A DNA stretch of 64,000 bases from Gnetum montanum (lineage: Eukaryota > Streptophyta > Gnetopsida > Gnetales > Gnetaceae): contig MNCI01015802.1 in the NCBI GenBank assembly GCA_015680685.1, forward strand, positions 896,478-960,477. Reading direction: 5' to 3'. Under the pieces are notes generated by a model, which saw nothing but the letters and a program-made list of their open reading frames with translations, was not told the DNA's origin and made no database searches. Shown here piece by piece: positions 45,931-56,742 of this stretch (its first letter is position 1; each line of letters opens with the position of its first letter). The translations under genes and the position numbers were made by a program.

Positions 45931-47765
45931 ATGGTCCCAAAGAGAGGAGCACAAGGAGGACCCTCACAAGGAGTAAGCAAATGACCAAGAGGCCAAGGTA
46001 GAGGTTGAACTAGAGGACAAGAATAAGAATATGAGGAGTAGGAAGCCTAATCATTTAGCATTTATCAAGAGGTAGAGAAACCACAAGTGCTAGGACAACA
46101 CCTCACGTTGTCAAAAGACTACCTTCATGCCACCCAACAAAGATCCATCCTAACCACAATCATTGTGAAAATGAACTTTCGCCTATTTATGGAATTTGTT
46201 AGCAATAAGGATGCAACTCCAAGCATCACCACTATGGTCCACATTGTCATAGAATGGTGAATGGTACCTTGGATAAATGTATTAGTTTTGGCACAATAAA
46301 GAAGAGGGAACTATTGTCAACATTGGAGGAATCTTAGTGCCATTCTCAATCAAGGCAATTGAAAAAGCTCTAAATATACCCTATGAAGGGGCAAGGTTAG
46401 CAAATCTATCCACTTGATATGATCTTGAAACCAAAAAATTATGGCTAAAAAAGGCTTATGAAAAAGAAGATAAGGGCTATAATGAGCTAACTCTAGAAGA
46501 AAGAATTTATTTCAAAACTAGCACTTATCATATATTCCCAACAAAAGGACTCAATTGACTATCCACTTATGCGGCTAGAGGAAGTGTGGTCTTAATCGAC
46601 AAATACAATGCCAACCTTGCACAGCTCTATTTTATGGAAATCCAAAAGTGGTTTGAAGAGACAAAGGTAAGGAAAGAAACACTTCCATTCTCTTACCTTA
46701 TCAAGAAGTTGTGTAAGTAAGCTAAAATCCTGGGATACACCAATGACATTCCAAGAGAGCCCAAAATGCTTCATACATTGAGTTGCTTAAACTAGCACCA
46801 CCAAGGAAAGACCATGATGAGGAGTAAGGGCAACAATAAGAACAAGAATGAAAACAAGAGAAACAACAACAACAATAGTAAGCAAGGCCCAACGACCAAC
46901 AGCAATAGTAGTAGCAACAACAATAGTAAGTCCCACCGTTGCTGCCATAAGATTACCGACCATTGATGAGTCATCTACAACAAATTGCAGAAACAATTAG
47001 TTGGGGAATAAGGGAGAAGACCAATCTTTGCAGAGTTATTAATAGTATCATTCAATCCATAGTTTTAGCCAATCCAACAAGTGGACAAATTTCATTATAA
47101 TCAACAAGAGAAGTACAATGGTTGCAATAGATCTCTGGGAATGCTACATCATTCCAAGTGGTGCTTGAGATAGGAGAAGAAGTCACATTTGTAGTAATGT
47201 AGCACCAAGATGTAGTAGGATCAGCAAATATGATCACCGATCACATCAAGTAATCTTTTAATGTACCTTTTGTATCACCAACAAATCTAACTAGAGCTAG
47301 AGATGCTCAAATGTTAGTAGGAACCTCGATGACTCCTTCTGATCATGAGGATATGTTTGATAGACTACTACAGACTAGACAAGTCTTGACAACACTATTT
47401 GACATTCCCAGTGATGCCATTGCAATACATTCTAAGCTTATTACCACCAAAGGAAAATTGGTGATGGCAAAGACCAAGGTGAAGCATGCAAAGGTAGAAA
47501 TTATAAAACTACAAGGGGAGCTCATAGCCCTGAGAGTTGAACAAAAAAATCCAATGCAATTTATTATACCTAACTAGATTAAGCAATTCAAAGTAGAGCA
47601 GATTAGTAGCCTAATCAAGTAAAATAAACAGGTGGCAACTAAGAGGGAGAAAGTAGTATGGAATACCTCTATAGCTAAAGCACAAACATATGCACATGTA
47701 AAGGCACTTACTATAGTACAAGAGGAAAACAAACAACTTGTTGTTGATAACATGAGGTTGACTAC
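45931..47765 (+). pseudogene. Coiled-coil cargo ORF of element D
   Basis: Starts MVPKRGAQGGPSQGVS. Further on: VPFSIKAIEKALNIPYEGAR, TTKKLWLKKAYEKEDKGYN-like block, RIYFKTSTYHIFPTKGLN, LAQLYFMEIQKWFEETK and LPFSYLIKKLCK, LGYTNDIPREPKMLHTL; then an Asn/Gln/Ser/Lys-rich linker (46830-46935); then FNVPFVSPTNLTRARDAQ, DMFDRLLQTRQVLTTLFDIP, KAQTYAHVKAL and VQEENKQLVVDNMRL. Stops are scattered. It keeps the N-terminal third that C lacks and loses the C-terminal third that C keeps. The N-terminal block recalls the putative plant transposon protein family; I am unsure. The function is unknown. Confidence 0.7.
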
Positions 47766-47920
47766 ATGTTATTGATAACAAGAGGGCATTAAACAACTTG
47801 TTATTAAACAACTTGTTGTTGATAACAAGAGGGCATTTCTTGTTTCATGTTGTTTTTGTTTCCCCACCATTTGCATTTTCATTCAAAATTTTCTAGTTCT
47901 TGCACTTGCATGCAATCTGT

Positions 47921-47935
47921 AGTTTGGGGGCTAAG
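47921..47935 (+). promoter_or_regulatory. Polypurine tract of element D
   Basis: agtttgggggctaag directly before TGTTGAGG. Confidence 0.75.
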
Positions 47936-49135
47936 TGTTGAGGCCAACCTCACCCATGCTAGGCATAGGGCCTTGATCAACAGTGACCACCATTAAAAAA
48001 ATAATATTTTGATAAGCAACAGAGAGATTCTGGAGGTGAAGCAGGTATTTATTTATTTATTTATCTACAAAGTAAAGCAAAGAAATTATCCATGTGCTGG
48101 TGGGTTTTGTTGGTCTGTAAAAAAATAGATTTTTAAAAGAAAAATAAATTAATACAGAAGTAATCATGAGCAATAGGACTGCGCTAAAGAGAACGTCACC
48201 CACCAAAAAATAAAAAATAAAAGGAATGAGGACCGACCAATGTGCATTGAAAAAATAAAATATAAACTTAAGGCTTATTTTCTTTTTTTATTTCAGGTGG
48301 CTCACGTTGCAATTGACGTGGAAAAGGCAGCTTGCGGTTTAAGGTTAGGGTTTTTCTCTCGCCGGGCCACTATTTAAAGGGGATGTAGGCCTATTTTCTG
48401 GAGGAGAAAGTGGAGAGATCTAGGCGCAAAGGCAGGGTTTCTGAGAAGCGCAGATCTGGAGGCGCAGAGGACGGGTTTCTCAGGCCAGAGGGGGCAACAC
48501 CTGTTTTCTTTGAGAGCATCTTTCTCTATTCCTTGTTTTCTTTGATTCAGTTGATTGGGTTTTTATCTCTGTTTTGCTGCTGCATTTTGAATCCTGTAAT
48601 CAATTGCGAAACATGTTTATCGTTCTTTTTAAATCAAAACTTTGAGTAAGATTTTCTGTTCCGATCATTTTGTTCGGATCTTCGCGTGAGTAACGAGGAT
48701 CTTGACGGTTTACTTTAATTTCCGAGGTTTTCCTCTAATAAGGATTTCATCTTTGAATTCCATTTATCTGAATCTGTGCTTTGATTTTGAACAATTTATC
48801 CATTTCATGGATCCTTGCAATTTAGCTTTGGTGTATCGGGTGTAATTTGATCGTGGCAACCGTCTATCTACTTTTTATTTTTTTTNACACAAATATTTAA
48901 TTTTGATTTTTAATTATTTTACTATGTTTTTCAAGATTTAATAGAATTTTCATAAAATCAAATTTAAGTTTTTAATATTTTTCTTAAAATATTATGATTA
49001 TTATTAATGTCACATGGCCCTTTCTAGCTGAGACCATTCCTAGGTTTTCGTACCCATACGAGAGGTGCCCTAGGCGATAGTCTCCTAAAACGAGTTTTCA
49101 CAGGTGTTCGCGTATCCAAAATTTACGCATCAACA
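47936..49135 (+). repeat. 3' LTR of element D
   Basis: 1200 bp with ends TGTTGAGGCC and GCATCAACA. TATA box ctatttaaagg at 48370-48380 within a GC-richer stretch; a purine-rich leader follows (48395-48490). One N lies at 48886 in a T run. The 80-codon frame at 48410-48649 is leader sequence, not a gene. Confidence 0.85.
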
Positions 49136-49750
49136 GATAGTTGGCCAAAAAAAATTTTACTATCCCAAAGATTAATCCATGCAGCATTAAAACTAGGCTG
49201 AAGCATTTTAAATGTTGAATGACATAACTAACCATTTATAAAGTCCCCTAAATGTGCTAAAGGTAGTTTTATGGATATCGACTTCGACTATCTTTATTTG
49301 ATGATAATTGAATTTGCAATCAAATTTGCTAAACACCTTTTTTGTTTTTACTTGTTAAATGAGCTCTTCTTTGTTGGGAAGGAAACATTTAATATCAATT
49401 GTAACTGCATTGAGAGGAATATAATTTATGACCATGTGTGCTTTACCTTATTTTATCTCGACATGATTTCTAACAATAAAATAGGCACAAGCATAGCTTG
49501 ATGTTGATGGTTGAATTAATCCCTTTTTTTCAAATTTTGCTACTTGACTTTGTACTTTGTCTTCATCAATTTTGCACAATGGAATTGGCTTGCTTTGCAC
49601 TGAGATTGGATTACAAGTAGGAATGTATGCAACAAGACTATCCTTAGCCCATAATTCTAAGGGATGACTACAGCAACATTGTTTAAGCTTCTTTGTAACT
49701 TCATCAATAGCACCAATGCTTAATTTACCTTGAAATTTAAGCAACTTTTC
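49136..49750 (-). pseudogene. Pararetrovirus reverse transcriptase, N-terminal part
   Basis: Minus strand: SKPIPLCKIDEDKVQSQVAK, FEKKGLIQPSTSSYACAYFI and VRNHVEIK, then after a stop MVINYIPLNAV, KVFSKFDCKFNYHQIKI and HKTTFSTFRGLYKWLVMSFN. These are the conserved RT blocks of Caulimoviridae (the YACxYFIVRNH type). The catalytic FDxxxxYHQI Asp is kept. The sequence breaks off at NFFWPT before the YVDD box, exactly at the LTR of element D. Confidence 0.85.
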
Positions 49751-49806
49751 TAAAGTTATGGTATTTGGCCCTTTGTGTATCCTCCAGAGAAGCTTGTTTC
49801 ATTATG

Positions 49807-50100
49807 CTACTTAAGCTTAGATTGAATGCTTCTAGCTTCCTTTGGCGTGTTTGCTTGAACTGTAGCTTGTTCAATTCTCGTGGGATTCAAGGCACAACTA
49901 CCTTTTTTTCTTTGAGCAGTTATTATAATAAATTCTTTGCCTATGGTATAAGAGGCCACATAATCCATAAAATTTTCACCCAGACCAACATATCCACTAT
50001 CACTAATATATACAAAATTTGTTACTCCTATAATTGTATTTTCTAATTTGAGTGGCACTTCTAATGCAAATTGAGTTAGGTAGCTATAACGAACCACTTT
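49807..50100 (-). pseudogene. Pararetrovirus protease, C-terminal half
   Basis: An open minus frame reads LTQFALEVPLKLENTIIGVT, then GYVGLGENFMDYVASYTIGK (the ILG-type motif of retroviral proteases, here GLGENF). It continues toward RT. It is separated from the active-site half by about 1.2 kb. Confidence 0.65.
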
Positions 50101-51340
50101 TCCTTAAGTTTTTGCATTGATGATTATAAAAGTCTTTTTATGTGTTTGTGTGCATGTTTTGTTGTCAAGTTGTGTGTGTGCTTTGTTTGGACTATGGTGG
50201 AAATAGCGAATTGGAATAGTAATAAATTTGTTTACCAAAATTTTATATGTATTATGATTAAATGTTTAAATACTTTATGCCTAAAAAATATGATTTAAAA
50301 TACATGTTGGGAATGTTTTAAACTAATAATAATAAATAATATATGAGAAAACAAAATATTTTCTGTTCTATTTCAACATAGATGTTGAGAAACAAAAGAA
50401 AAATAGAGGACAATACTCTAAGGTGTGCCTTAGGAGCTAAATCAGGTATGTTGAGATGCAAAAGAATGCTCATATTGAGGAACTTAACCTATGAATCAAG
50501 TTGGAGGAACCTGACCCATGAATCAGGGATATTGTGTGCAAATACTATAGCTTTATATTTTATTTTATTTAAATGTAATACATTGATCTTTTTAGTTTAA
50601 AATAGTAGAGTATAAGTACCCTCTCCATGGCTGTAAAAAGGTCAAGATGATGGGAAAATTTACATTGCTAATGACCTGAAAAAGAAGGTGCCTTGTTTGA
50701 TTAGGTATCTTGAACTGCCCTTATCATGAATCTATTTGAAAACTCTTTTCTTGCATCTTATGACAATTCTGAATGATGAAAAGATAGATATTATGCCAGA
50801 ATGTTTTGTAATTATCAAGAGAAATTGAACCTGAGATCTAGCAAAATCTAAATTCTGAAATATCAAAATTTGTTGATTTAGAAATTGAACCTGCAACCTG
50901 TGAATATACATAATTCATTAATTTTATTATAGTGATCATGAAGAGAATTGAACTCATGACCCATTGCTAAAGAGCGAGAGAGAACTTTAAAAAGAAAGAA
51001 AAGAATACGAACAGTCCTCAAGAAGTCAATACAAGAAACCATTCATTATCACTTATTCCACCTACAAATAGGAAGAGAAGGAGAGAAAAAAAGAGGATAC
51101 ACACAAGGCAAAAGTAGTTGTGTAGAACACAAAAAAAAAAAGATACCACAACAAAGAGTATGGCTGAGAAGGGAGAGAAGACTGTCGCTGCTACAAGAAA
51201 TGGCAAAGAGAAAGAAAACAAGTGCGGCATAGCAATCCAATATTCAGATAATTCCTCCTAGTAAGCAAGATATTTAAGCAAGGAGGTAAAATGATCCATC
51301 TTTGTTATGTACGATAATGCCTAGCAAGGGCTAATTTTCT
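50101..51340. other. Foreign insert splitting the pararetrovirus protease
   Basis: About 1.24 kb with no pararetrovirus similarity on either strand: AT-rich, with a purine-rich block at 51055-51215 and gaattgaactcatgacc (50955-50971), which resembles the box-B end of the SINEs elsewhere. I could not find terminal repeats or a clear family. Confidence 0.5.
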
Positions 51341-51815
51341 TAAAAGGTAGTGCCTAGCTCTTGCTCCCTATGAATAGGTTTTACAGTAGTGCACACCATT
51401 CATGGTTTCAATTTTAAGGGGTTTGCCAGACTAGACCTAATTCTCTATGACTTCAGCATGGGCAAAATTAAGAGTTGAACTTGTATCAATGAAGGCAGTA
51501 AGACGGTGATCTTAAGTGGAATGAGCAGCATACATAGATGGTAGAGATTATTTTCTTGATTTGATAAAGAAGATGTTTGGGCAGGGTTCAGTAGCTTCCT
51601 TTAATTATTTGCTCCATTCAACCTGTGCGCTTGCAAGGGCCGAAGTTTTTTCATACAACGTAATCTTAAATCTGCTTGGCACTTTAGATGTTATTGGCCT
51701 ATCTGAGTATACCAAACTATCGTTACTTGAGTTGTCATCTTATAAGAGGAGGGCTAAATGTTCTGGATATAACACCAATGTTTGTTCTTGTTCATCATTG
51801 CCATCATCACCTTGA
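51341..51815 (-). pseudogene. Pararetrovirus protease, active-site half
   Basis: Minus strand: LTAFIDTSSTLNFAHAEVIE (about 51503-51445), with the active-site triad D-T-S in place of the usual D-T-G/A, then PLKIETMNGVHYCKTYS. Upstream is the joint with the acidic linker. Confidence 0.68.
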
Positions 51816-51971
51816 CTAATGGTAGCTTGATTACCTACAAAAAATGGATTAATAAAACTGTTAGCGGTGGTTGCCGAGGCACCCAAAGCTGTGGAATCGA
51901 TCTCTTCTTCTTCTTTATTAAGGAAGTATTCAAGTTCGTCAAGATCTTCAGAATTCCACTCATGCTCTTCA

Positions 51972-53220
51972 TCACTCCATGTTCCTTCCTTTTACCATAT
52001 TGAGAGTACGTATTTCCTCATTCTTGGGGTCTTGTTCATCATCTGAGTTATCAGAATCATCAGAAAACTGTAAGCGATATACCTTTTTGCTATGACGTAA
52101 ACTTGCTTCAAGTTCTTCCGGGGATTCAAGGGGTTCCCATTCATCTCCATACATACTGAAAAAGGCTTTTATTTTGGCTGGAGTCTTGTTCTTCTAGGGA
52201 CATTCATAAGCATAATGCCCACGTTCTTTGTAATTATAACAACAAACAACTTTCTTATTGGTTGACCTTCTTTTGATAAACTTATGCCTTCGAAACTGAC
52301 AAGGTTTTTTCTGCACTGGAAATGTTTTGTGACACTGGGGATAATTTCTTTTCTGCTGCCTTCGTCTTTTGCAGAATCCTTTCTTTGGTCCTCCAACCGT
52401 TCCAAAAACTTATCCAGGTTTTTACATACTTTGGCAAATGGTAAAATGTTATGCAAACTTATATTATAGCAAGCCTTTTATAATTCTACTCTAACTATAT
52501 GCACCACATCCACAAAATAGGAGAGAGATAAATTAATATTAGTAGCAAGAGCATTATGTAGCATAAGTTGACCCAATTTATTTGGCAATGAGCACAAATA
52601 AAGATAATTGGTAAGTGGATCCCTATGGAGGGCCAATCGACAAATTTCCTTACCATAATCGGCACTGTATTGCTCAAATTTTTCAAGTCAATAGAGCTTC
52701 CTTTGACTTAAAAGTAGCTTGTCTTGGACCTTCATACTCTGAGACACTTCTACTGTAAACTCAGTCAACAGTGTTATAAATAATCCTAGATATCCACTGT
52801 CCACCACTTGATCTTTAGACGCCTGATCTGCATGTTGCCACCCATAACAAATCTTACCCGTCATTCGCGTCATTCCTAGATTAATGGTCGTCTCTTCATT
52901 CGTGCGAAAAGAATTCGTGATGATCCTCCAATGTTCTACCTAGTTCTGGATTGTATGCAGAATATCTTAAGGTGGGAGATAATCTATGCCCAGGATTAGT
53001 ACTGAAGTGAATGTAATATTAAAATAAGTACTAAAGGAGAGAGGAACTCTTTTTAAATGTTCTGGATAAGCCATCATTACTTGGCCCTGGCAGCGTGATT
53101 CACTTCCTTGATCACTTCCACTACTTTCACTGCCATCCTTTGTTTTTGGCTTCTTTAATTCCTTTTCTTGTTTTAATTTTTCAATTTTTGCATTTAGAGC
53201 TTTTAATTTTGGAGACAAAG
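51972..53220 (-). pseudogene. Pararetrovirus capsid region with zinc knuckle
   Basis: In order on the minus strand: a charged coiled coil (KLKALNAKIEKLKQEKELKK), CYGWQHADQASKDQV, GYLGLFITLLTEFTVEVSQ, CRLALHRDPLTNYLYLCSLP, FAKVCKNLDKFLERLEDQ, a basic block FRRHKFIKRR and the zinc knuckle CCYNYKERGHYAYECP (about 52260-52200; second Cys replaced by Tyr). An acidic tail follows (EPLESPEELEASLRHS, FSDDSDNSDDEQDP). A basic block plus CCHC knuckle plus acidic tail is typical of Caulimoviridae capsids. Frames change several times. Confidence 0.78.
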
Positions 53221-53899
53221 AAATTTGAGTAGGCTGGCTTGATCTAAGTTTTTCTGGAACTGAGACTACCTTTAACTGATGTTCTACTGAGACAATTTCT
53301 TTAAGAAATTCTTTTTTGTCTATTTTTCCCTAATTATCCCATCATATGTATTTATGTGATCCATAACTTCATTTATTTTGGCTTCTATTTGATTCAAATT
53401 CTTACTACAATAGGATGACCAATGTAATAGATAGTTTAGTTGTCTAACCTCTTCACGCTGATTGGATGTTGAATCAATGGAGTGCTCTAACAAATAGCTA
53501 TAGTCAACTCAGGTGTCTGGAACAGCATCTTCAGAGGCCGTTGTATAGCAAGATCCCTTGGGGGCCATCTACCGCCTCCAACAAGCTTTTTGCCTTTAAC
53601 CTCCTTGGTACGCAGCATGAAAATGGTTCCTTTACAGTCGATCTTCAAAGAAGAGCTTGTATGCTTTGAGGACGAGGCATCTTCATCATACTTGCTAAGA
53701 CCGGAGGTAAGGCAGCTAATTCAATAACTGCAAAGTAGCCAAACTGTTGAACAGGATAGCGACTTTATTTTTTGCGGGGTTTTGGAATCTTCTGAAATTC
53801 TTGATCCCATGCAAATTTTTGAATACGAGGAAATCCTTGGATGTAACCTTTAGCATCAATAGAACGACCACAAGCAACCAGATGTTTGCTGCCAATTGA

Positions 53900-54340
53900 G
53901 CTTATGGTTGAGAAAAGTTATATTAGTCGGCTGAGCACCAATTGTAGCATAAACAGATCCTGGTAGAGCTTGATGCTATAAATTTCCACACACAATGATA
54001 AGGCTGAAGAAATATGCTCATCAAAGAGAGACAGCTATAGTTGGGCTGAACCGAACAAATAGCATCAACATTAAGAATTCCTTTAAATTGATAGATCTTT
54101 GCTAATTCCCAAATAGCATCTAGATCTTCTTTCATCCCATCTCCTGTCACTCTACTGTTTAATAAGGTGACCAAAAATTCAACGCTAATATCATAATTAA
54201 ACTTGGGACTCACCAAAATATCAATTTAACCAGTATGGACATAATGATGTTCATCTTTCTTCCATTTACTGATTGAAAATGGTAGGAATATGGGTTGTAT
54301 TCCTGCACCTTTAATATCTAGCTGTGCTTCAGATTGTTGA
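53900..54340 (-). pseudogene. Pararetrovirus movement-protein-like region (30K type)
   Basis: Minus strand: HHYVHTG, then IDILVSPKFNYDISVEFLVT and LLNSRVTGDGMKEDL, later CSVQPNYSCLSL. The spacing fits the 30K movement-protein core of Caulimoviridae (Y-h-H-x-G, then hydrophobic strands, then L-x-D/N-x-R, later V-x-P-x-Y-x-x-S/T-L). It lies upstream of the capsid as expected. A stop interrupts the first strand. This family forms tubules or modifies plasmodesmata. Confidence 0.62.
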
Positions 54341-54549
54341 TGGAAGTGGTGAGGTGAGAAGAGAAGATGTTGTAGAAGTTATATAGGCTTCTTTAGAAAT
54401 CTCAGGAAATTCCAGCTTCACATCGGAGGCTACAAAAGATTTATCGCTTAGTATTGCCTCATGAAATGGAATAACAGCCTTTTGATTTTCAAAAGTTTTT
54501 ATATTCTGTGAATGGCTTCTAAGCATAGATGCTCTATGTGTCTCCCAAT

Positions 54550-55454
54550 CTATGTGGTCATCCCAATCATTGGCAAGAAGCTGGTAACCAAAAGCAGTAG
54601 CATCATCCAGAGCTCATCTCTTACGCCTTCTTTTGGATTACCCCAGTTTCTCCATTCATCATTTTGCCATGCTTGGATTCGCCAATCTTGAATATTTAGT
54701 AGAAGGGCTTCCTGATCTGCCATGGCTTCATCAAAAATAGGCTCACTATTTTCAACAAAGACATTCATTTGAGCATGATCGAGTTGCTCACAAGTTTGAG
54801 CATCCTCTTGCTCAAATGGGCCAGGACTTGATGTAGGCTTGGAAGGACCTAGACTTCAGAAGGAGCTGTAAGATCATTTTGTTCAGGCTTCATAGCTTGC
54901 AGCTGGCCTTCAAGTATTTCTTTCTCGGTCATTTCTCCTTGCAACCGTCCAGGGGCAGTTTGAGGTCTACGACGAATTTGAGCAAACTCATCCAGGGAAA
55001 GGGGTTCAGGCTCAGGTTGGTGGGATAGAGATAATTCAATGGCAGGGAGATTTGGACAGGACACATAAGCAAGACCCATAAGGTAATAATATTGATCAGT
55101 AGCGGCTATACACGTTCACGGCAGGCAGAAACTTGTCTGCTACTTTTTGCTTTTTTTGAGCGCGTTGTGCAGCAGTTTCGTTTTGGCCTTCTCCACTGTG
55201 ATGCGGCCGTTTGTTTGGATTTTCTGCTCATTTTCGCAGACGATGCTGTGCTCCTCCTGGCCAAGTTCAATGTCTGGGCCGCTGCCTAGCTGTTTGATGT
55301 TGCAGCATGGCTGTCGCGAAAGCATCGTTTTTTGCTTTTTCAAAAGAAATTTACTTCGCGCAGAAGTGTTCTCACCGTGCATGGGTATGTAACTTTCTAC
55401 GAATCTTCTCTCGGACTGGAAAGGGCTCTTTGACTTTTCTTGTGGATGAGACAT
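54550..55454 (-). pseudogene. Pararetrovirus N-terminal region
   Basis: Open frames 55454-55140 (starts MSHPQEKSKSPFQSERRF, Lys-rich), 55079-54849 (PEPEPLSLDEFAQIRRRPQ, EKEILEGQLQAMKPEQ) and 54768-54550 (Trp/Asn-rich, QDWRIQAWQNDEWRNWG). I see no catalytic motif. The position between leader and movement protein suggests the start of the polyprotein. Confidence 0.5.
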
Positions 55455-55694
55455 TTCTTGGTTTACCGTGATTCAACGTTTGCACTGTTGGGTTTTCAGC
55501 CTACACAATTATTTCTCATGTTGGCCAAAGTAAAAAAGTATCAGGTGTGAAAGCATTCCGGAGTGAGATCCACGGCCTCCATCATCTTCTCTTAAATTTG
55601 CCATCCTCAGTTTACTTAACCCGCCTTGCTTTGAAGGTAAGTTACTCTTCATTAACAGTGTTAAGCAATGGTTCAAGCTTTGACCACAGACGAT

Positions 55695-55772
55695 ACCTAT
55701 TAACATGGGACCTCAAAATTGATTGTTTGGTGTACCTATTAACATGGGACCTTAAAACTGATTCTTTGGTGT
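55695..55772. repeat. 39-bp tandem duplication in the pararetrovirus leader
   Basis: acctattaacatgggacctc and the following bases to ggtgt occur twice head to tail with few differences. Confidence 0.92.
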
Positions 55773-55832
55773 ACCTAGGCTTCTGGATGCGATATGCATT
55801 GTCCAGTAATAAAAGAGTCCACCTAGCTGTAC

Positions 55833-55845
55833 GGCTTTGATGCCA
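55833..55845 (-). promoter_or_regulatory. tRNA-Met-type primer site of the pararetrovirus
   Basis: The minus strand reads TGGCATCAAAGCC, two changes from TGGTATCAGAGC, the initiator-tRNA-Met primer site of Caulimoviridae. It lies about 390 bp upstream of the first long frame, a normal leader distance. Confidence 0.6.
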
Positions 55846-56742
55846 TTGGTCATGTTTTCCAAGTACTTGGAGAAACACTTGTAGCGTCCACATGCATTAT
55901 GAACATTGATAGGGATCATTGTCTTTTTATTTTATTTTATTAATTTCGTCCTTGTACTTTGGAATCTTAATCTGTACTTTGGAGCATAGTGACTTAGTTG
56001 AATCTTACGTGTAATTTCACTTTCTAATATGAAATGACTTTTGAAAAGGCATGTGAGTTATTGATTAAGATAGAAGATTTACGGTAGAAATTCAAACTCA
56101 ATAAGTTTGGGGTTAGGTGTAAATTGACTCTTTGATATGGAGTGCATTCAGTCAAGGCATATGAGTTGTTGATTAAGGCATAAAGATTTACCTTTGAAAT
56201 TTAATCTTAATAAGTTGGAGGTGTTGGAATCCCAAAGATTAACTATAAGTACAGCCTTAAGACATATAGTCAACATGATACTTTACAAGAATTATAAAGC
56301 AATTTAATGATGCCTCAAGTGTGACTTGAGCCACCTATCCCTAGCAATTTAATCTTAATAAGTTACTATTGATATGGATGACGTAAAAAAATAGTTGAGA
56401 AGGGTTAGTTTAATAAATCCCTAGGGTATACGATGTAATAAAGAATAGCTCTACTTTAATAAGAAAAACTTTTTACTATTATTTTAATGAAAATTTTTAT
56501 ATGTTATATTTCTAATAACTTGTAAATGAAAATACAAGTGACCATCATTTGAAAGGATGGTAAGGTACTTGTTTCTTAAGTTATAAGGCATGGGTTGAAG
56601 CCTACACATAAGCACTTAAAAAGAGATCAAGCTTTCTCTTAGGAACTAAGGGATGAACATTGATCCTCTAGGTAATGACCATTTTTAAAAAAATAAAAAA
56701 TATTATAAATGCTTAAATACTTTATGCAAACACATATTTTGA
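55846..56742. other. Unassigned stretch with a tandem duplication
   Basis: AT-rich, no ORF. Contains a 108-bp tandem duplication (56006-56222) and at 56535-56640 a possible SINE head on the plus strand (ggatggtaaggtacttg, then catgggttgaagcc). Confidence 0.45.
56006..56222. repeat. 108-bp diverged tandem duplication
   Basis: tacgtgtaatttcac...ggcatgtgagttattgatta is followed by taggtgtaaattgac...ggcatatgagttgttgatta with the same spacing. Both units end in ataagtt-gg-ggt. Confidence 0.8.

Larger units (their letters stand above)
45931..49135 (+). mobile_element. Element D: LTR retroelement with coiled-coil cargo and unrelated LTR
   Basis: The cargo coding region (45931 to about 47760) runs into a polypurine tract (47921-47935) and a 1200-bp LTR with TGTTGAGG/CATCAACA ends. 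The 5' LTR is not in the window, so the element is 5'-truncated or rearranged. The cargo is homologous to that of element C, but the LTRs are not. Its right LTR edge cuts the reverse transcriptase of the endogenous pararetrovirus. Confidence 0.75.
49136..55845 (-). mobile_element. Endogenous pararetrovirus (Caulimoviridae-like), truncated
   Basis: On the minus strand, in order: tRNA-Met-type primer site (55845-55833), leader, N-terminal region, movement-protein-like region, coiled coil, capsid with zinc knuckle, acidic linker, protease in two halves and the first part of RT. All lie in one direction with no LTR, as in single-polyprotein genera (petuvirus/florendovirus type; gymnosperm copies are also known). 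RT is cut by element D, and the rest of RT and RNase H are absent. Stops and frame changes throughout; not a functional genome. Confidence 0.82.

Noticed and set aside
46787-46996. Hydrophobic antisense ORFs over D (69 and 60 codons)
   Set aside because: They are the complement of the Asn/Gln/Ser/Lys-rich linker of the cargo ORF; AAC/AAT-rich repeats give Val/Ile/Leu-rich antisense frames.
48410-48649. ORF downstream of a TATA box (80 codons)
   Set aside because: It lies wholly inside the 3' LTR of element D, directly after its promoter; low-complexity Arg/Gly start and hydrophobic end. Leader sequence is the simpler reading.
55092-55392. Plus-strand ORFs over the pararetrovirus N-terminal region
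   Set aside because: Opposite strand of the colinear pararetrovirus frames and without any motif.
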